This document shows, one piece after another, positions 1 to 5,590 of a stretch of 6,784 bases of DNA (position 1 is its first letter; each line of letters opens with the position of its first letter). The notes under the pieces are model-generated. The model did no database searches. It was given only the letters and a program-made list of their open reading frames with translations, and was not told the DNA's origin. Source of the DNA: an uncultured Candidatus Saccharibacteria bacterium. Lineage in GTDB: Bacteria; Patescibacteria; Saccharimonadia; Saccharimonadales; 2-12-FULL-41-12. The DNA lies in contig CAMLDK010000050.1 in assembly GCA_946478995.1 (NCBI GenBank), positions 1 to 6,784 on the forward strand, written 5' to 3'. A program made the position numbers and the translations under genes.

Positions 1-821
1 GCGTGATCTGGGTCTACGTTTTCCTGGGCATCGGCCTGGCAGGACTGGTAACCGGCTGACTGGCAGTCGCTGGTAGGATTTATGAATGTCGCAATCCTTT
101 CCCGTCTATATGGCGTAGCTATGACCGCTATAAGCAGCCCGAGAGCCACCACGCCGGTAATTATCCCGATCCTTTTTACCGGCATGCCAGCAGAATATGA
201 CAATATACCTATGATAGCCACGCATACTCCCGCCGAACCCAAATCGCTCTGTAAAACTACGACTACCAGACCGACCAAAGCCAATAATATAAGGATCGGG
301 CCAAGCGTCTTATCTTTGCGGATAGATCCTTCCGCAAGTTTCGAAACAAGAAAACCAGCCAGCCATAATATTATCGTAAACTTTATCAATTCGGCCACCT
401 GAAATGAGATCCCGCCGACCTGAATCCATCTCGAAGCTCCGTTAACTTCTTCCCCGAGTAATTGAACCAATACTATCATGATGAATGTAATCCAAATCAG
501 CAGCTTGGTATTGCGCCTTAAAATCTGGAGCGGCAAAGAACTTAATACTGCAAAGGCTGTAAGGCCCAACAAAATAGCGATTATCTGTTTAGTTACATAA
601 TAGCTACCACTTACATCCTGGCCGGCAGCTAAAGCCGGGCTTATCGAATAAACCACTATCAGGCCGGTTATGAGAAGCGCGACTGCTATGAGGATTATCA
701 TATAGTCAGGTTTATGGCGCCGGAAAGGTGATGAAGGCTCGGTTCCCTCTTCCCTACTATCCTCTGACTTATAATACGATCGTCTAGGCCTTTGTTTTTT
801 GAATAGATTAAACGTGAGCAT
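1..821 (-). CDS. ftsW: FtsW, SEDS-family septal peptidoglycan polymerase (partial, 3' end outside window)
   Basis: FtsW is a membrane glycosyltransferase that polymerises lipid II at the septum together with its cognate transpeptidase FtsI. The first 273 codons are present and the frame runs off the window edge. A basic, charged cytoplasmic tail (residues 1-40) precedes about seven hydrophobic segments, near 41-60, 77-95, 107-122, 146-160, 173-190, 196-212 and 217-236. Family landmarks are NGASRWI (127-133), VAELIKF (142-148, where many relatives have PSE), QSDLGSA (191-197, usually QPDxGTA) and ERIATFINP (241-249). The chosen ATG overlaps the end of mraY by 14 bases and has no clear Shine-Dalgarno sequence, which suggests translation coupled to mraY. 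Met41 is an alternative start but would remove the tail. The last 11 or so visible codons, after SCQA, do not look like the family. SEDS identity is firm; FtsW rather than RodA is inferred from the cluster. Confidence 0.9.
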   Translation of the reverse strand, partial: MLTFNLFKKQRPRRSYYKSEDSREEGTEPSSPFRRHKPDYMIILIAVALLITGLIVVYSISPALAAGQDVSGSYYVTKQIIAILLGLTAFAVLSSLPLQILRRNTKLLIWITFIMIVLVQLLGEEVNGASRWIQVGGISFQVAELIKFTIILWLAGFLVSKLAEGSIRKDKTLGPILILLALVGLVVVVLQSDLGSAGVCVAIIGILSYSAGMPVKRIGIITGVVALGLLIAVIATPYRRERIATFINPTSDCQSAGYQSCQADAQENVDPDH

Positions 822-1854
822 TTGTAAGTATGAAGATAATTAATCCAGCGAATGCGCTTACTTGACCAAGGATCCAAAAACGCATTGTTATTTTTGTCTC
901 AGGCCAGCCTATCGCTTCGAAATGGTGATGTATAGGTGAACTTAAGAAAACTTTTTTACCGTTCCTGAATTTTCTGGACGTTATGTTAATGATTACTGAA
1001 CCGACTTCAGCTACAAAAACCGCGGCAATTATCGGCAAAAGCAGGACTGTATTGGTAATCATAGCTACTACGCCGAGAGCCGTTCCTAGCGCATAAGATC
1101 CGCTGTCGCCCATAAAAAACCGGGCCGGATAGACATTGAACCAGGTATAACTCAGCAGCGCGCCGACTATGGTAAGACAAAAGCCCGCTATTCCGTACCT
1201 GCCCTGCAAAAAAGCAATCACTGCGTAAGCGGCGAAAGCTGAGGTTGCCAAGCCGCCGGCCAGTCCGTCCAAGCCGTCTGAGACATTTACCGCATTAGTG
1301 GTGCTGACTACTACCAGGATAAACAGAGGGACTATGAGCCAGCCGATCGATATGTCGCCATAGCCCGGTATGAACAAGCTGTCTACGTCCAGTTTCGTAT
1401 AGAAATAAATTCCTCCGAGTAATCCTATCAGGCCGGTGAGCAGCAGTTTCATCTTAGCCGGAAGCCCTGCTACGCCCTTGCCTGATCCTCTTATATTTAC
1501 TATGTCGTCGCTCAAGCCTATAAGCCCCGCGCCGATAAAAGCCGCTAATGGCAGCCATGTCTGTTCCCTGGACAGATTAAACACCAGTGTAACTATGACG
1601 ATCGCCAAGATAAAGATAATACCGGCCATGGTAGGTATGTTGCGGCTATGTTTCTCTTTATGAAGCTTCGCGAAAACAGTGGCCTTGTGTCCGGTCAATG
1701 TGGTTGTGCGCTGTTTTTTCCACCAGCTGTATTTAAAGGCAAAATGAGTATATATAGGAGTGATGAGCATGCCCAGGGCAAAGCCTAAGAATGCTACCAA
1801 TACAAGCTCGACCAGTCGGCTGCTTTCGATAGAGATCAAAAATGTTTCGCTCAT
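808..1854 (-). CDS. mraY: MraY, phospho-N-acetylmuramoyl-pentapeptide transferase
   Basis: This integral membrane enzyme transfers phospho-MurNAc-pentapeptide from its UDP carrier to undecaprenyl phosphate, giving lipid I. At 348 residues it has the usual length, with about ten hydrophobic segments. The Mg-binding and catalytic landmarks are all present: the DD pair at 116-117, NAVNVSDGLDGLAGG (187-201), FFMGDSGS (246-253, Asp250) and PIHHHFEAIGWPE (307-319) with the three-histidine motif. The first cytoplasmic motif reads RNIPTMAG (71-78), a variant of the common GTPTMGG. The gene starts 55 bases after ftsI, without murE or murF in between. An AGGA lies about 15 bases before the ATG, too far for a good Shine-Dalgarno. 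A promoter-like pair in the end of ftsI may give it separate expression. Its last codons overlap the start of ftsW. Confidence 0.97.
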   Translation of the reverse strand: MSETFLISIESSRLVELVLVAFLGFALGMLITPIYTHFAFKYSWWKKQRTTTLTGHKATVFAKLHKEKHSRNIPTMAGIIFILAIVIVTLVFNLSREQTWLPLAAFIGAGLIGLSDDIVNIRGSGKGVAGLPAKMKLLLTGLIGLLGGIYFYTKLDVDSLFIPGYGDISIGWLIVPLFILVVVSTTNAVNVSDGLDGLAGGLATSAFAAYAVIAFLQGRYGIAGFCLTIVGALLSYTWFNVYPARFFMGDSGSYALGTALGVVAMITNTVLLLPIIAAVFVAEVGSVIINITSRKFRNGKKVFLSSPIHHHFEAIGWPETKITMRFWILGQVSAFAGLIIFILTNAHV

Positions 1855-1873
1855 ATATAACTTTACTTATCCT

Positions 1874-1883
1874 GTTTTTATTT
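1874..1883 (-). promoter_or_regulatory. AAATAAAAAC leader motif before mraY
   Basis: The 10-mer AAATAAAAAC lies 19 bases before the mraY ATG and is followed by AGGATAAG. The identical 10-mer stands before mraZ, rsmH, the 19-codon ORF and ftsL, always on the coding strand. What it does is unknown; an unstructured ribosome-loading site is a reasonable guess. Confidence 0.45.
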
Positions 1884-1900
1884 GCATATTATGTTTAAAC

Positions 1901-1929
1901 ATTATACTTCTAATTCGTCTTTCTGGAAA
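1901..1929 (-). promoter_or_regulatory. Candidate promoter for mraY-ftsW inside the end of ftsI
   Basis: A perfect -10 hexamer TATAAT (1906 to 1901) follows a -35-like TTTCCA (1929 to 1924, 4 of 6 matches to TTGACA) at the ideal spacing of 17. The -35 lies in the last codons of ftsI, and the predicted start site, near 1894, would give a leader of about 40 bases. A GTTTAAAC palindrome sits at the predicted start. This is a consensus match only. Confidence 0.45.
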
Positions 1930-3646
1930 CGGAAAAATCGTCGATCAGCATATCTGAAAGCTTGCCAAAAAGCGGAGCGGCGGCGGCTATTCCGGCATGA
2001 TCAGCTACATGAGGCTCATCGACCTTAACGATAATGACATATTCCGGCTTATCACCTCCTACATAACCGACAAACGTCCCGTTAAATATATTGTCTTTAT
2101 ATCCTCCCTGTCCGTCCGGTATTTGCGCCGTGCCGGTCTTGCCGCCTATCCTATAACCATCCCGCTCGATCACCGTGTACCAATTATGCACGGTGTTTTC
2201 ATGCAGCATTCTAAGCTCTTTTGAAGTTTCGGGTTTTACCACTTCTTTGCTTTTTATATATTGTCCTTTATCGCCGTCAAGCAGATGAGGCTGGAAATAT
2301 GTTCCGCCATTTATAGTAGCCGCGAAAGCCGCCGCGAATTGCAACGGCGTCACGGTAATACCCTGCCCGAACGACGTATTGGCATATGTCAGATCCCTGG
2401 CAAAACCTTCAATAGGATCCGGTACTATGCCTTCGGCTTCATAGCCCTGTTCAATGCCCGTATTTTGTCCGAAAAAGTAGTGTTCGGTTAGATATTTATG
2501 CAGTGTAGTACGGGCGCGTTCATTTATTTCCCCTCCGCCGAGTTGTTTTAATGTCCAGACAGCGCCTGTATTAAGAGAGTATTTCAATATATCAGAAATA
2601 CTTCTTTTCTGCGGGTTGTCATAACCTTCCACGTTGGTGACGACTGCCCCGTCTATGGTGTAACGCGCCGGATCGAAGAAGGTCTGGTTTGGTTTGATAG
2701 CTCCTTCATTAAGAGCAGTAGCCACTGTAAGCGTCTTCATGATCGACCCGACTTCAAGCGGCTCGCTTACCGCAGGGTTGGTAAAGACTGAAATATCTTT
2801 TACAGAGGAAAATTTAGCGGGGTCATAAGTGGGATAATTAGCCATAGCTTTAATAGAACCGTCGTTAGGGTCCATAATTATAACGCTACCTGCCTTTGAA
2901 CTTACCTCGGATAAATGCTTCTTCAGGATTGATTCAGCCTTTCTTTGCATGCCTATATCCAGAGTAAGTCTGGTTCTTTCGCCGGGAATAGGATCCTTGA
3001 TAACATTGTCCGGATTCGATACAAGCGGCACGCCGTGTACGTCGGTTATTGCTTTTAGTTGTCCTGGCTGCCCCGCTAATTTACCATTTAGGAACTGTTC
3101 TAATCCGTATGTACCCGCCCCTTCATCATTCACAAAGCCTAGGAGCTGTGAAGCCAGCTTACCCTGCGGATAGGTTCGGATCGATTCCTCCCTAAGCCCT
3201 ATGCCTTTTATGTCCAGGGCTTCTATAGCCTTCTTTATATTTCCGTTAAGCTTCTTTTCCAAAACCGCGTAGCGGGTATTCTGGTTCATTTTTTCTTCAT
3301 AGTCAGATGCTTTACCGCCGGTAATCCTGCTCAAGGAATCGGCCGTAGCTTTTATATCCTTTACATACACAGGGTCGGCGAACAAAGTATACACAGCCTC
3401 ATTCAATACGATCGGAACCACATTATCGCCGTCATACGCTTCAATAATTCCTCTCTCGGGCTGTATAAGATATTCTTTCATCTGGCCGCTTAAAGCGGCT
3501 GCTTTGTACTGCTCATGCTGTAAGACCTGTATATAAAAAAGCCTGACTATAAAAACCGCCAAAATGAGCATCAATATAAGATAAACAAGATCTATTCTTA
3601 CATTATTGAAACTAATTCTGGTGTTTTCGAGCCTGTTAGGACGCAT
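1910..3646 (-). CDS. ftsI: FtsI / PBP3-like class B penicillin-binding protein (septal transpeptidase)
   Basis: This protein cross-links peptidoglycan at the septum and works as a pair with FtsW. Its 578 residues show the class B layout. A short cytoplasmic tail is followed by one membrane anchor (about 19-42). A non-penicillin-binding domain opens with ERGIIEA (64-70), and the transpeptidase domain runs from about 225 to 570. The three active-site motifs are intact: SIMK (301-304) with the nucleophilic serine, SLN (357-359) and KTG (503-505). There are no PASTA repeats at the C-terminus, which ends in a short polar tail. The start is supported by AAGGA four bases before the ATG, and the gene begins 13 bases after ftsL. 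The wording near the SLN motif looks saccharibacterial to me. FtsI rather than an elongation PBP2 is inferred from its place next to ftsL, mraY and ftsW. Confidence 0.95.
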   Translation of the reverse strand: MRPNRLENTRISFNNVRIDLVYLILMLILAVFIVRLFYIQVLQHEQYKAAALSGQMKEYLIQPERGIIEAYDGDNVVPIVLNEAVYTLFADPVYVKDIKATADSLSRITGGKASDYEEKMNQNTRYAVLEKKLNGNIKKAIEALDIKGIGLREESIRTYPQGKLASQLLGFVNDEGAGTYGLEQFLNGKLAGQPGQLKAITDVHGVPLVSNPDNVIKDPIPGERTRLTLDIGMQRKAESILKKHLSEVSSKAGSVIIMDPNDGSIKAMANYPTYDPAKFSSVKDISVFTNPAVSEPLEVGSIMKTLTVATALNEGAIKPNQTFFDPARYTIDGAVVTNVEGYDNPQKRSISDILKYSLNTGAVWTLKQLGGGEINERARTTLHKYLTEHYFFGQNTGIEQGYEAEGIVPDPIEGFARDLTYANTSFGQGITVTPLQFAAAFAATINGGTYFQPHLLDGDKGQYIKSKEVVKPETSKELRMLHENTVHNWYTVIERDGYRIGGKTGTAQIPDGQGGYKDNIFNGTFVGYVGGDKPEYVIIVKVDEPHVADHAGIAAAAPLFGKLSDMLIDDFSVSRKTN

Positions 3647-3659
3647 CGTTTCCTTTCTT

Positions 3660-4004
3660 TTACTCGATCACGGAAGTCGGAGATACGCTGACCAGTTCCT
3701 TGGATACATCGCTCTTGCTTACACGATCTATCGATTGCAATCTGGCGGCACTCAGCTCAAGCTGGCCATTCTCTTTTTCAAGCTCCTCATACTGATTCTG
3801 CAGTTCGTTTATGCGGTAGCCTGTGGCATTCGTCTTAGTGACCTGCGTAAGATAAAGCAGGCCGATAAGACAAGCGAGCACAACTAAAATAATCGTATTG
3901 CTTATTGGTCCGACGGTTTTTGAGGCCTCGGCCATGGATACGGCATTTTGGTGGCGCCGCGCGAACTTCCTTCTGCCGATAGATATCGAGCTGGAATATG
4001 TCAT
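3660..4004 (-). CDS. ftsL: FtsL/DivIC-like septum assembly protein
   Basis: This is a small bitopic division protein, expected to form a coiled-coil complex with a FtsB/DivIC partner and to control FtsW-FtsI. In its 114 residues, a basic cytoplasmic tail (RRKFARRHQ at 11-19) precedes one membrane segment (about 34-53). An extracytoplasmic heptad-like stretch (about 62-92) follows, with the typical pattern INELQNQYEELEKENGQL. Sequence identity in this family is always low, so the call rests on size, topology and position between rsmH and ftsI. A strong AAGGA lies seven bases before the ATG. The leader before it is unusual, with a GC-rich hairpin followed by an A-rich hexamer tract. A DivIC/FtsB name would fit the sequence as well; position favours FtsL. 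Confidence 0.8.
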   Translation of the reverse strand: MTYSSSISIGRRKFARRHQNAVSMAEASKTVGPISNTIILVVLACLIGLLYLTQVTKTNATGYRINELQNQYEELEKENGQLELSAARLQSIDRVSKSDVSKELVSVSPTSVIE

Positions 4005-4013
4005 ATTTTTTCC

Positions 4014-4039
4014 TTTTTGTTTTTATTTTTGTTTTTGTT
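4014..4039 (-). repeat. A-rich hexamer tract before ftsL (copy 1 of an exact 26-base repeat)
   Basis: On the plus strand this reads T5G, T5A, T5G, T5G, TT. The copy at 5066-5091 before rsmH is identical over 26 bases. On the transcript it is a run of A5C and A5U units lying just before the ftsL Shine-Dalgarno. It includes the AAATAAAAAC motif (4028 to 4019, 14 bases before the ATG). Confidence 0.7.
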
Positions 4040-4040
4040 C

Positions 4041-4072
4041 GGCGTATCCCGCTATAAAAACGGGATACCGCC
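4041..4072 (-). other. Strong hairpin in the ftsL leader
   Basis: GGCG plus TATCCCG pairs with CGGGATA plus CGCC: 11 base pairs with one bulged base (4068) and a 9-base loop (4052-4060). On the transcribed strand it is followed by an A-rich tract, not a T-run, so it is not a standard intrinsic terminator. It separates the 19-codon ORF from ftsL and could insulate or process the message. Confidence 0.65.
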
Positions 4073-4085
4073 AAATGTTACCTAT

Positions 4086-4145
4086 CTAGAGTACGCGTAC
4101 ACGCACTTTATAGGTACGGGAGCTACTTTTTACCTGTATTGGCAT
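4086..4145 (-). CDS. Possible 19-residue leader or small peptide between rsmH and ftsL
   Basis: The frame encodes MPIQVKSSSRTYKVRVRVL and then TAG. It starts 21 bases after the rsmH stop, with AAAGGGAG just before the ATG. Its leader carries the same AAATAAAAAC motif (17 bases upstream) as the other leadered genes of the cluster. The peptide is basic, with an alternating Lys/Arg-Val tail that would form a beta strand or bind nucleic acid or membrane. A strong hairpin begins 13 bases after its stop. I recognise no family. Short frames with a chance Shine-Dalgarno do occur, so the case rests on the shared leader architecture. It could be a leader peptide affecting ftsL expression, a genuine small protein, or only a ribosome-binding decoy. 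Confidence 0.35.
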   Translation of the reverse strand: MPIQVKSSSRTYKVRVRVL

Positions 4146-4162
4146 ATCTCCCTTTCTTTTTT

Positions 4163-4172
4163 GTTTTTATTT
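4163..4172 (-). promoter_or_regulatory. AAATAAAAAC leader motif at the rsmH stop
   Basis: The motif overlaps the last codon and the TAA stop of rsmH and runs into an A-rich stretch that leads to the AAAGGGAG before the 19-codon ORF. It lies 17 bases before that ATG and is identical to the copies before mraZ, rsmH, ftsL and mraY. Confidence 0.4.
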
Positions 4173-5045
4173 TCGCTGCGCCACCCTTAGCTTAGCGCTA
4201 CGGGCACGCGGATTAAAAACAATTTCATGTTCACTGCTAACGACCGGCTTTTTGGTCAGTATGTGCAGCCTGGCATCATATCTTTTTCCTCCGTAGTCTT
4301 TGAAGAATCGTTTCACGATCCTGTCTTCCAGACTATGGAAAGATATGACCCCTAACCTGCCTCTTGGTTTTAAAATATCCAGCCATAATGGTAAAGATTC
4401 CCTGAGCTGGTTTAGCTCGTCATTCACAGCTATGCGCAATGCTTGGAATGTAAGCGTGGATGGGTCTATTTTCCTTCTTTTGTTTGCAAGTTGTGCAATT
4501 CTTTTACTCAATTCATCCGTATCTTTATAAGGACGCCCTCCTACTATATGCTCGGCTAGCTTATAAGGATTTCTTATCTCGCCGTACCGGCGAAGAATAT
4601 CGCTGATTTCTTCTACTGGAAAATCATTGACTATCTTATTCGCTGTCAGCTTTTGGCCTTGGTCCATACGCATATCTATAGGCCCTCGCTTGCTGAACGA
4701 AAAGCCTCTTTGTGGATTGTTAAAGTGCTGGGACGAAACCCCTAAGTCCGCCAAAATCACGTCAAACTTCTTTCCCGCCTCGCTTAAAGTCCGGCTGGCA
4801 GCCAGAAAATCATTATGCAGTACAGCTAGATGCTGATCCAGGCTGAATTTATCCCTTAGGAAACGGATAGCTTCGATATCGCGGTCGACAAGCGTCATCG
4901 AGCCTTCCTTACCCAGATGTTCTTTTATGGCTGTGGCATGTCCGCCATAGCCTGCCGTCAGATCAAGATAGCTTTCGCCCTTCGCGGGCTTTAGCAGCTC
5001 TATAACCTCGGTCAAAAGAACTGGGATGTGTTTTTGGTGATTCAT
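4167..5045 (-). CDS. rsmH: RsmH (MraW), 16S rRNA C1402 N4-methyltransferase
   Basis: RsmH is a cytosolic AdoMet-dependent enzyme that methylates N4 of C1402 in the 16S rRNA decoding centre. At 292 residues it is slightly shorter than the usual 310 or so, but complete. Landmarks are HIPVLLTEV (6-14), the AdoMet loop DLTAGYGGHA (28-37), ILADLGVSS (97-105), FSFSKRGPIDMRMD (115-128), TFQALRIAVNDEL (199-211), ISFHSLEDRIVKRFF (234-248) and the C-terminal NPRARSAKLRVA (278-289). The start agrees with the family N-terminus, but no Shine-Dalgarno is visible (GATCACCG before the ATG). Instead a long A-rich tract precedes it. In most bacteria rsmH follows mraZ closely; here 545 bases of apparently structured sequence come between them. 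Confidence 0.97.
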   Translation of the reverse strand: MNHQKHIPVLLTEVIELLKPAKGESYLDLTAGYGGHATAIKEHLGKEGSMTLVDRDIEAIRFLRDKFSLDQHLAVLHNDFLAASRTLSEAGKKFDVILADLGVSSQHFNNPQRGFSFSKRGPIDMRMDQGQKLTANKIVNDFPVEEISDILRRYGEIRNPYKLAEHIVGGRPYKDTDELSKRIAQLANKRRKIDPSTLTFQALRIAVNDELNQLRESLPLWLDILKPRGRLGVISFHSLEDRIVKRFFKDYGGKRYDARLHILTKKPVVSSEHEIVFNPRARSAKLRVAQRK

Positions 5046-5065
5046 CGGTGATCTTATTTTACAAT

Positions 5066-5091
5066 TTTTTGTTTTTATTTTTGTTTTTGTT
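5066..5091 (-). repeat. A-rich hexamer tract before rsmH (copy 2 of the exact 26-base repeat)
   Basis: Identical over 26 bases to 4014-4039 and again immediately upstream of a gene. It contains AAATAAAAAC (5080 to 5071), 25 bases before the rsmH ATG. The A-richness continues to about 5095. As rsmH lacks a Shine-Dalgarno, this tract is the obvious candidate for its ribosome-loading site. Confidence 0.7.
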
Positions 5092-5092
5092 T

Positions 5093-5120
5093 TTTATAAG
5101 GTCACCTATTCAGCAGTCAG
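5093..5120 (-). promoter_or_regulatory. Weak candidate promoter for rsmH
   Basis: CTGACT (5120 to 5115, 4 of 6 to TTGACA) and TATAAA (5098 to 5093, 5 of 6 to TATAAT) are 16 bases apart. Transcription would begin near 5086 in the A-rich tract. The -35 falls inside the 3' arm of the long-range helix, so the sequence may be conserved for RNA pairing instead. Confidence 0.25.
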
Positions 5121-5361
5121 TTTTTTGTTTTTGCTATAGTTTTTGTTTTTGTTTATTCGCATGTGGGTCAAGCGAATATGGTTGTCTGGCCGTATGTAAA
5201 GGATGTTTGTTAAAGATTTGAAAAATCTTTTGAAATCCTTACTTCCAGGACAACTAGAGACTTATGTGTGAGGTGGAGTTTTGGGAGGTGTTTTATAGAA
5301 AGAGCGAGGGTTTTTTAAGTGGTTACCCTAAGTCCACTTACTGACTGCCGAATAGCTAACC
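5100..5361 (-). ncRNA. Candidate structured RNA domain between mraZ and rsmH, family unknown
   Basis: In minus-strand RNA, bases 5355 to 5340 pair with 5121 to 5106 as a 16-bp helix with one G-U. After one G-G mismatch a further 5 bp (5361-5357 with 5104-5100, one G-U) extends it outward. Inside lie, in order, a possible H-type pseudoknot (5307-5339), an unpaired stretch with two CACCTC copies, a long imperfect hairpin (5181-5254) and a 7-bp hairpin (5154-5160 with 5172-5178). An A-rich tract (5121-5153) closes the loop. The two wobbles would be A-C mismatches on the plus strand, which favours minus-strand RNA over a DNA inverted repeat. It may be a cis-acting leader of rsmH or a processed ncRNA. 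I do not recognise RNase P RNA, tmRNA, SRP RNA or 6S RNA. The mraW motif of Actinobacteria occupies a comparable place, but I cannot show homology. Confidence 0.45.
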
Positions 5362-5375
5362 CCAAATTTTGTACC

Positions 5376-5557
5376 ATATAATCCTGCTTCCCGGCAAAGC
5401 CGGAAACCCTGATTATATTTTCGGCGCATTGCTGCGTCAGATTCTCCGGTAATCCTTTACCGTATCGGCAATACGGCTCAGTCCTTTCCTCAAATCTTCC
5501 TTGCACTGCTTCCGAATACAAACTTTGGATTCATTTCTTCGAGCTAGGATGAATCAC
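5376..5557 (-). other. Hairpin series downstream of mraZ, probably part of the same RNA
   Basis: Read on the minus strand there are four successive stems. The first is 7 bp (5528-5534 with 5549-5555). The second is CCGTAT/ATACGG (5460-5465 with 5471-5476), followed by a 4-bp stem with a GCAA tetraloop (5425-5436). The fourth is an 8-bp outer stem (5376-5383 with 5411-5418) holding an 8-bp inner stem (5388-5395 with 5399-5406) that includes one minus-strand G-U. An alternative stem CGGTAA/TTACCG (5447-5452 with 5457-5462) shares bases with the second, so the two exclude each other. The GNRA loop and the wobble both read correctly only on the minus strand. No gene that I can support lies here. 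Confidence 0.45.
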
Positions 5558-5590
5558 TTCTGGTTTTTGTGATTGTTTTTTAAAGTACGC

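Noticed and set aside
82..402. A 106-codon plus-strand frame
   Set aside because: It is antisense to well-supported ftsW codons and has no ribosome-binding site or recognisable domain.
3835..4074. A 79-codon minus-strand frame overlapping ftsL
   Set aside because: It is ftsL sequence in another frame plus the translated A-rich tract (Lys-rich run). The ftsL frame has the better start, topology and context.
5100..5361. A MITE-like element with terminal inverted repeats
   Set aside because: There is no flanking target duplication, and the arm differences are exactly those allowed as G-U pairs on the minus strand. Kept as a possible refutation of the RNA reading.
5460..5480. Resemblance to group II intron domain V (GAGCCGTAT ... 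ATACGGT)
   Set aside because: The stem is too short, lacks the two-base bulge and the expected 34-base length, and no intron-encoded protein or domain VI is seen.
5315..5521. A 68-codon minus-strand frame in the mraZ-rsmH spacer
   Set aside because: It begins with TTG, has no ribosome-binding site, resembles no family I know, and coincides with four hairpins and one arm of the long-range helix. The structured-RNA reading explains the segment better, though translation cannot be fully excluded.
5100..5557. RNase P RNA, suggested by GAGGAAAG near 5490 and the CGGCAGTCAGT string
   Set aside because: The other conserved regions (the AGA/ACAxAA core and a matching P4 3' strand) are not found in the right order on either strand.
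5552..5581. Plus-strand terminator-like hairpin followed by a T-run
   Set aside because: The stem is only 6 bp and AT-rich, and there is no plus-strand gene to terminate.
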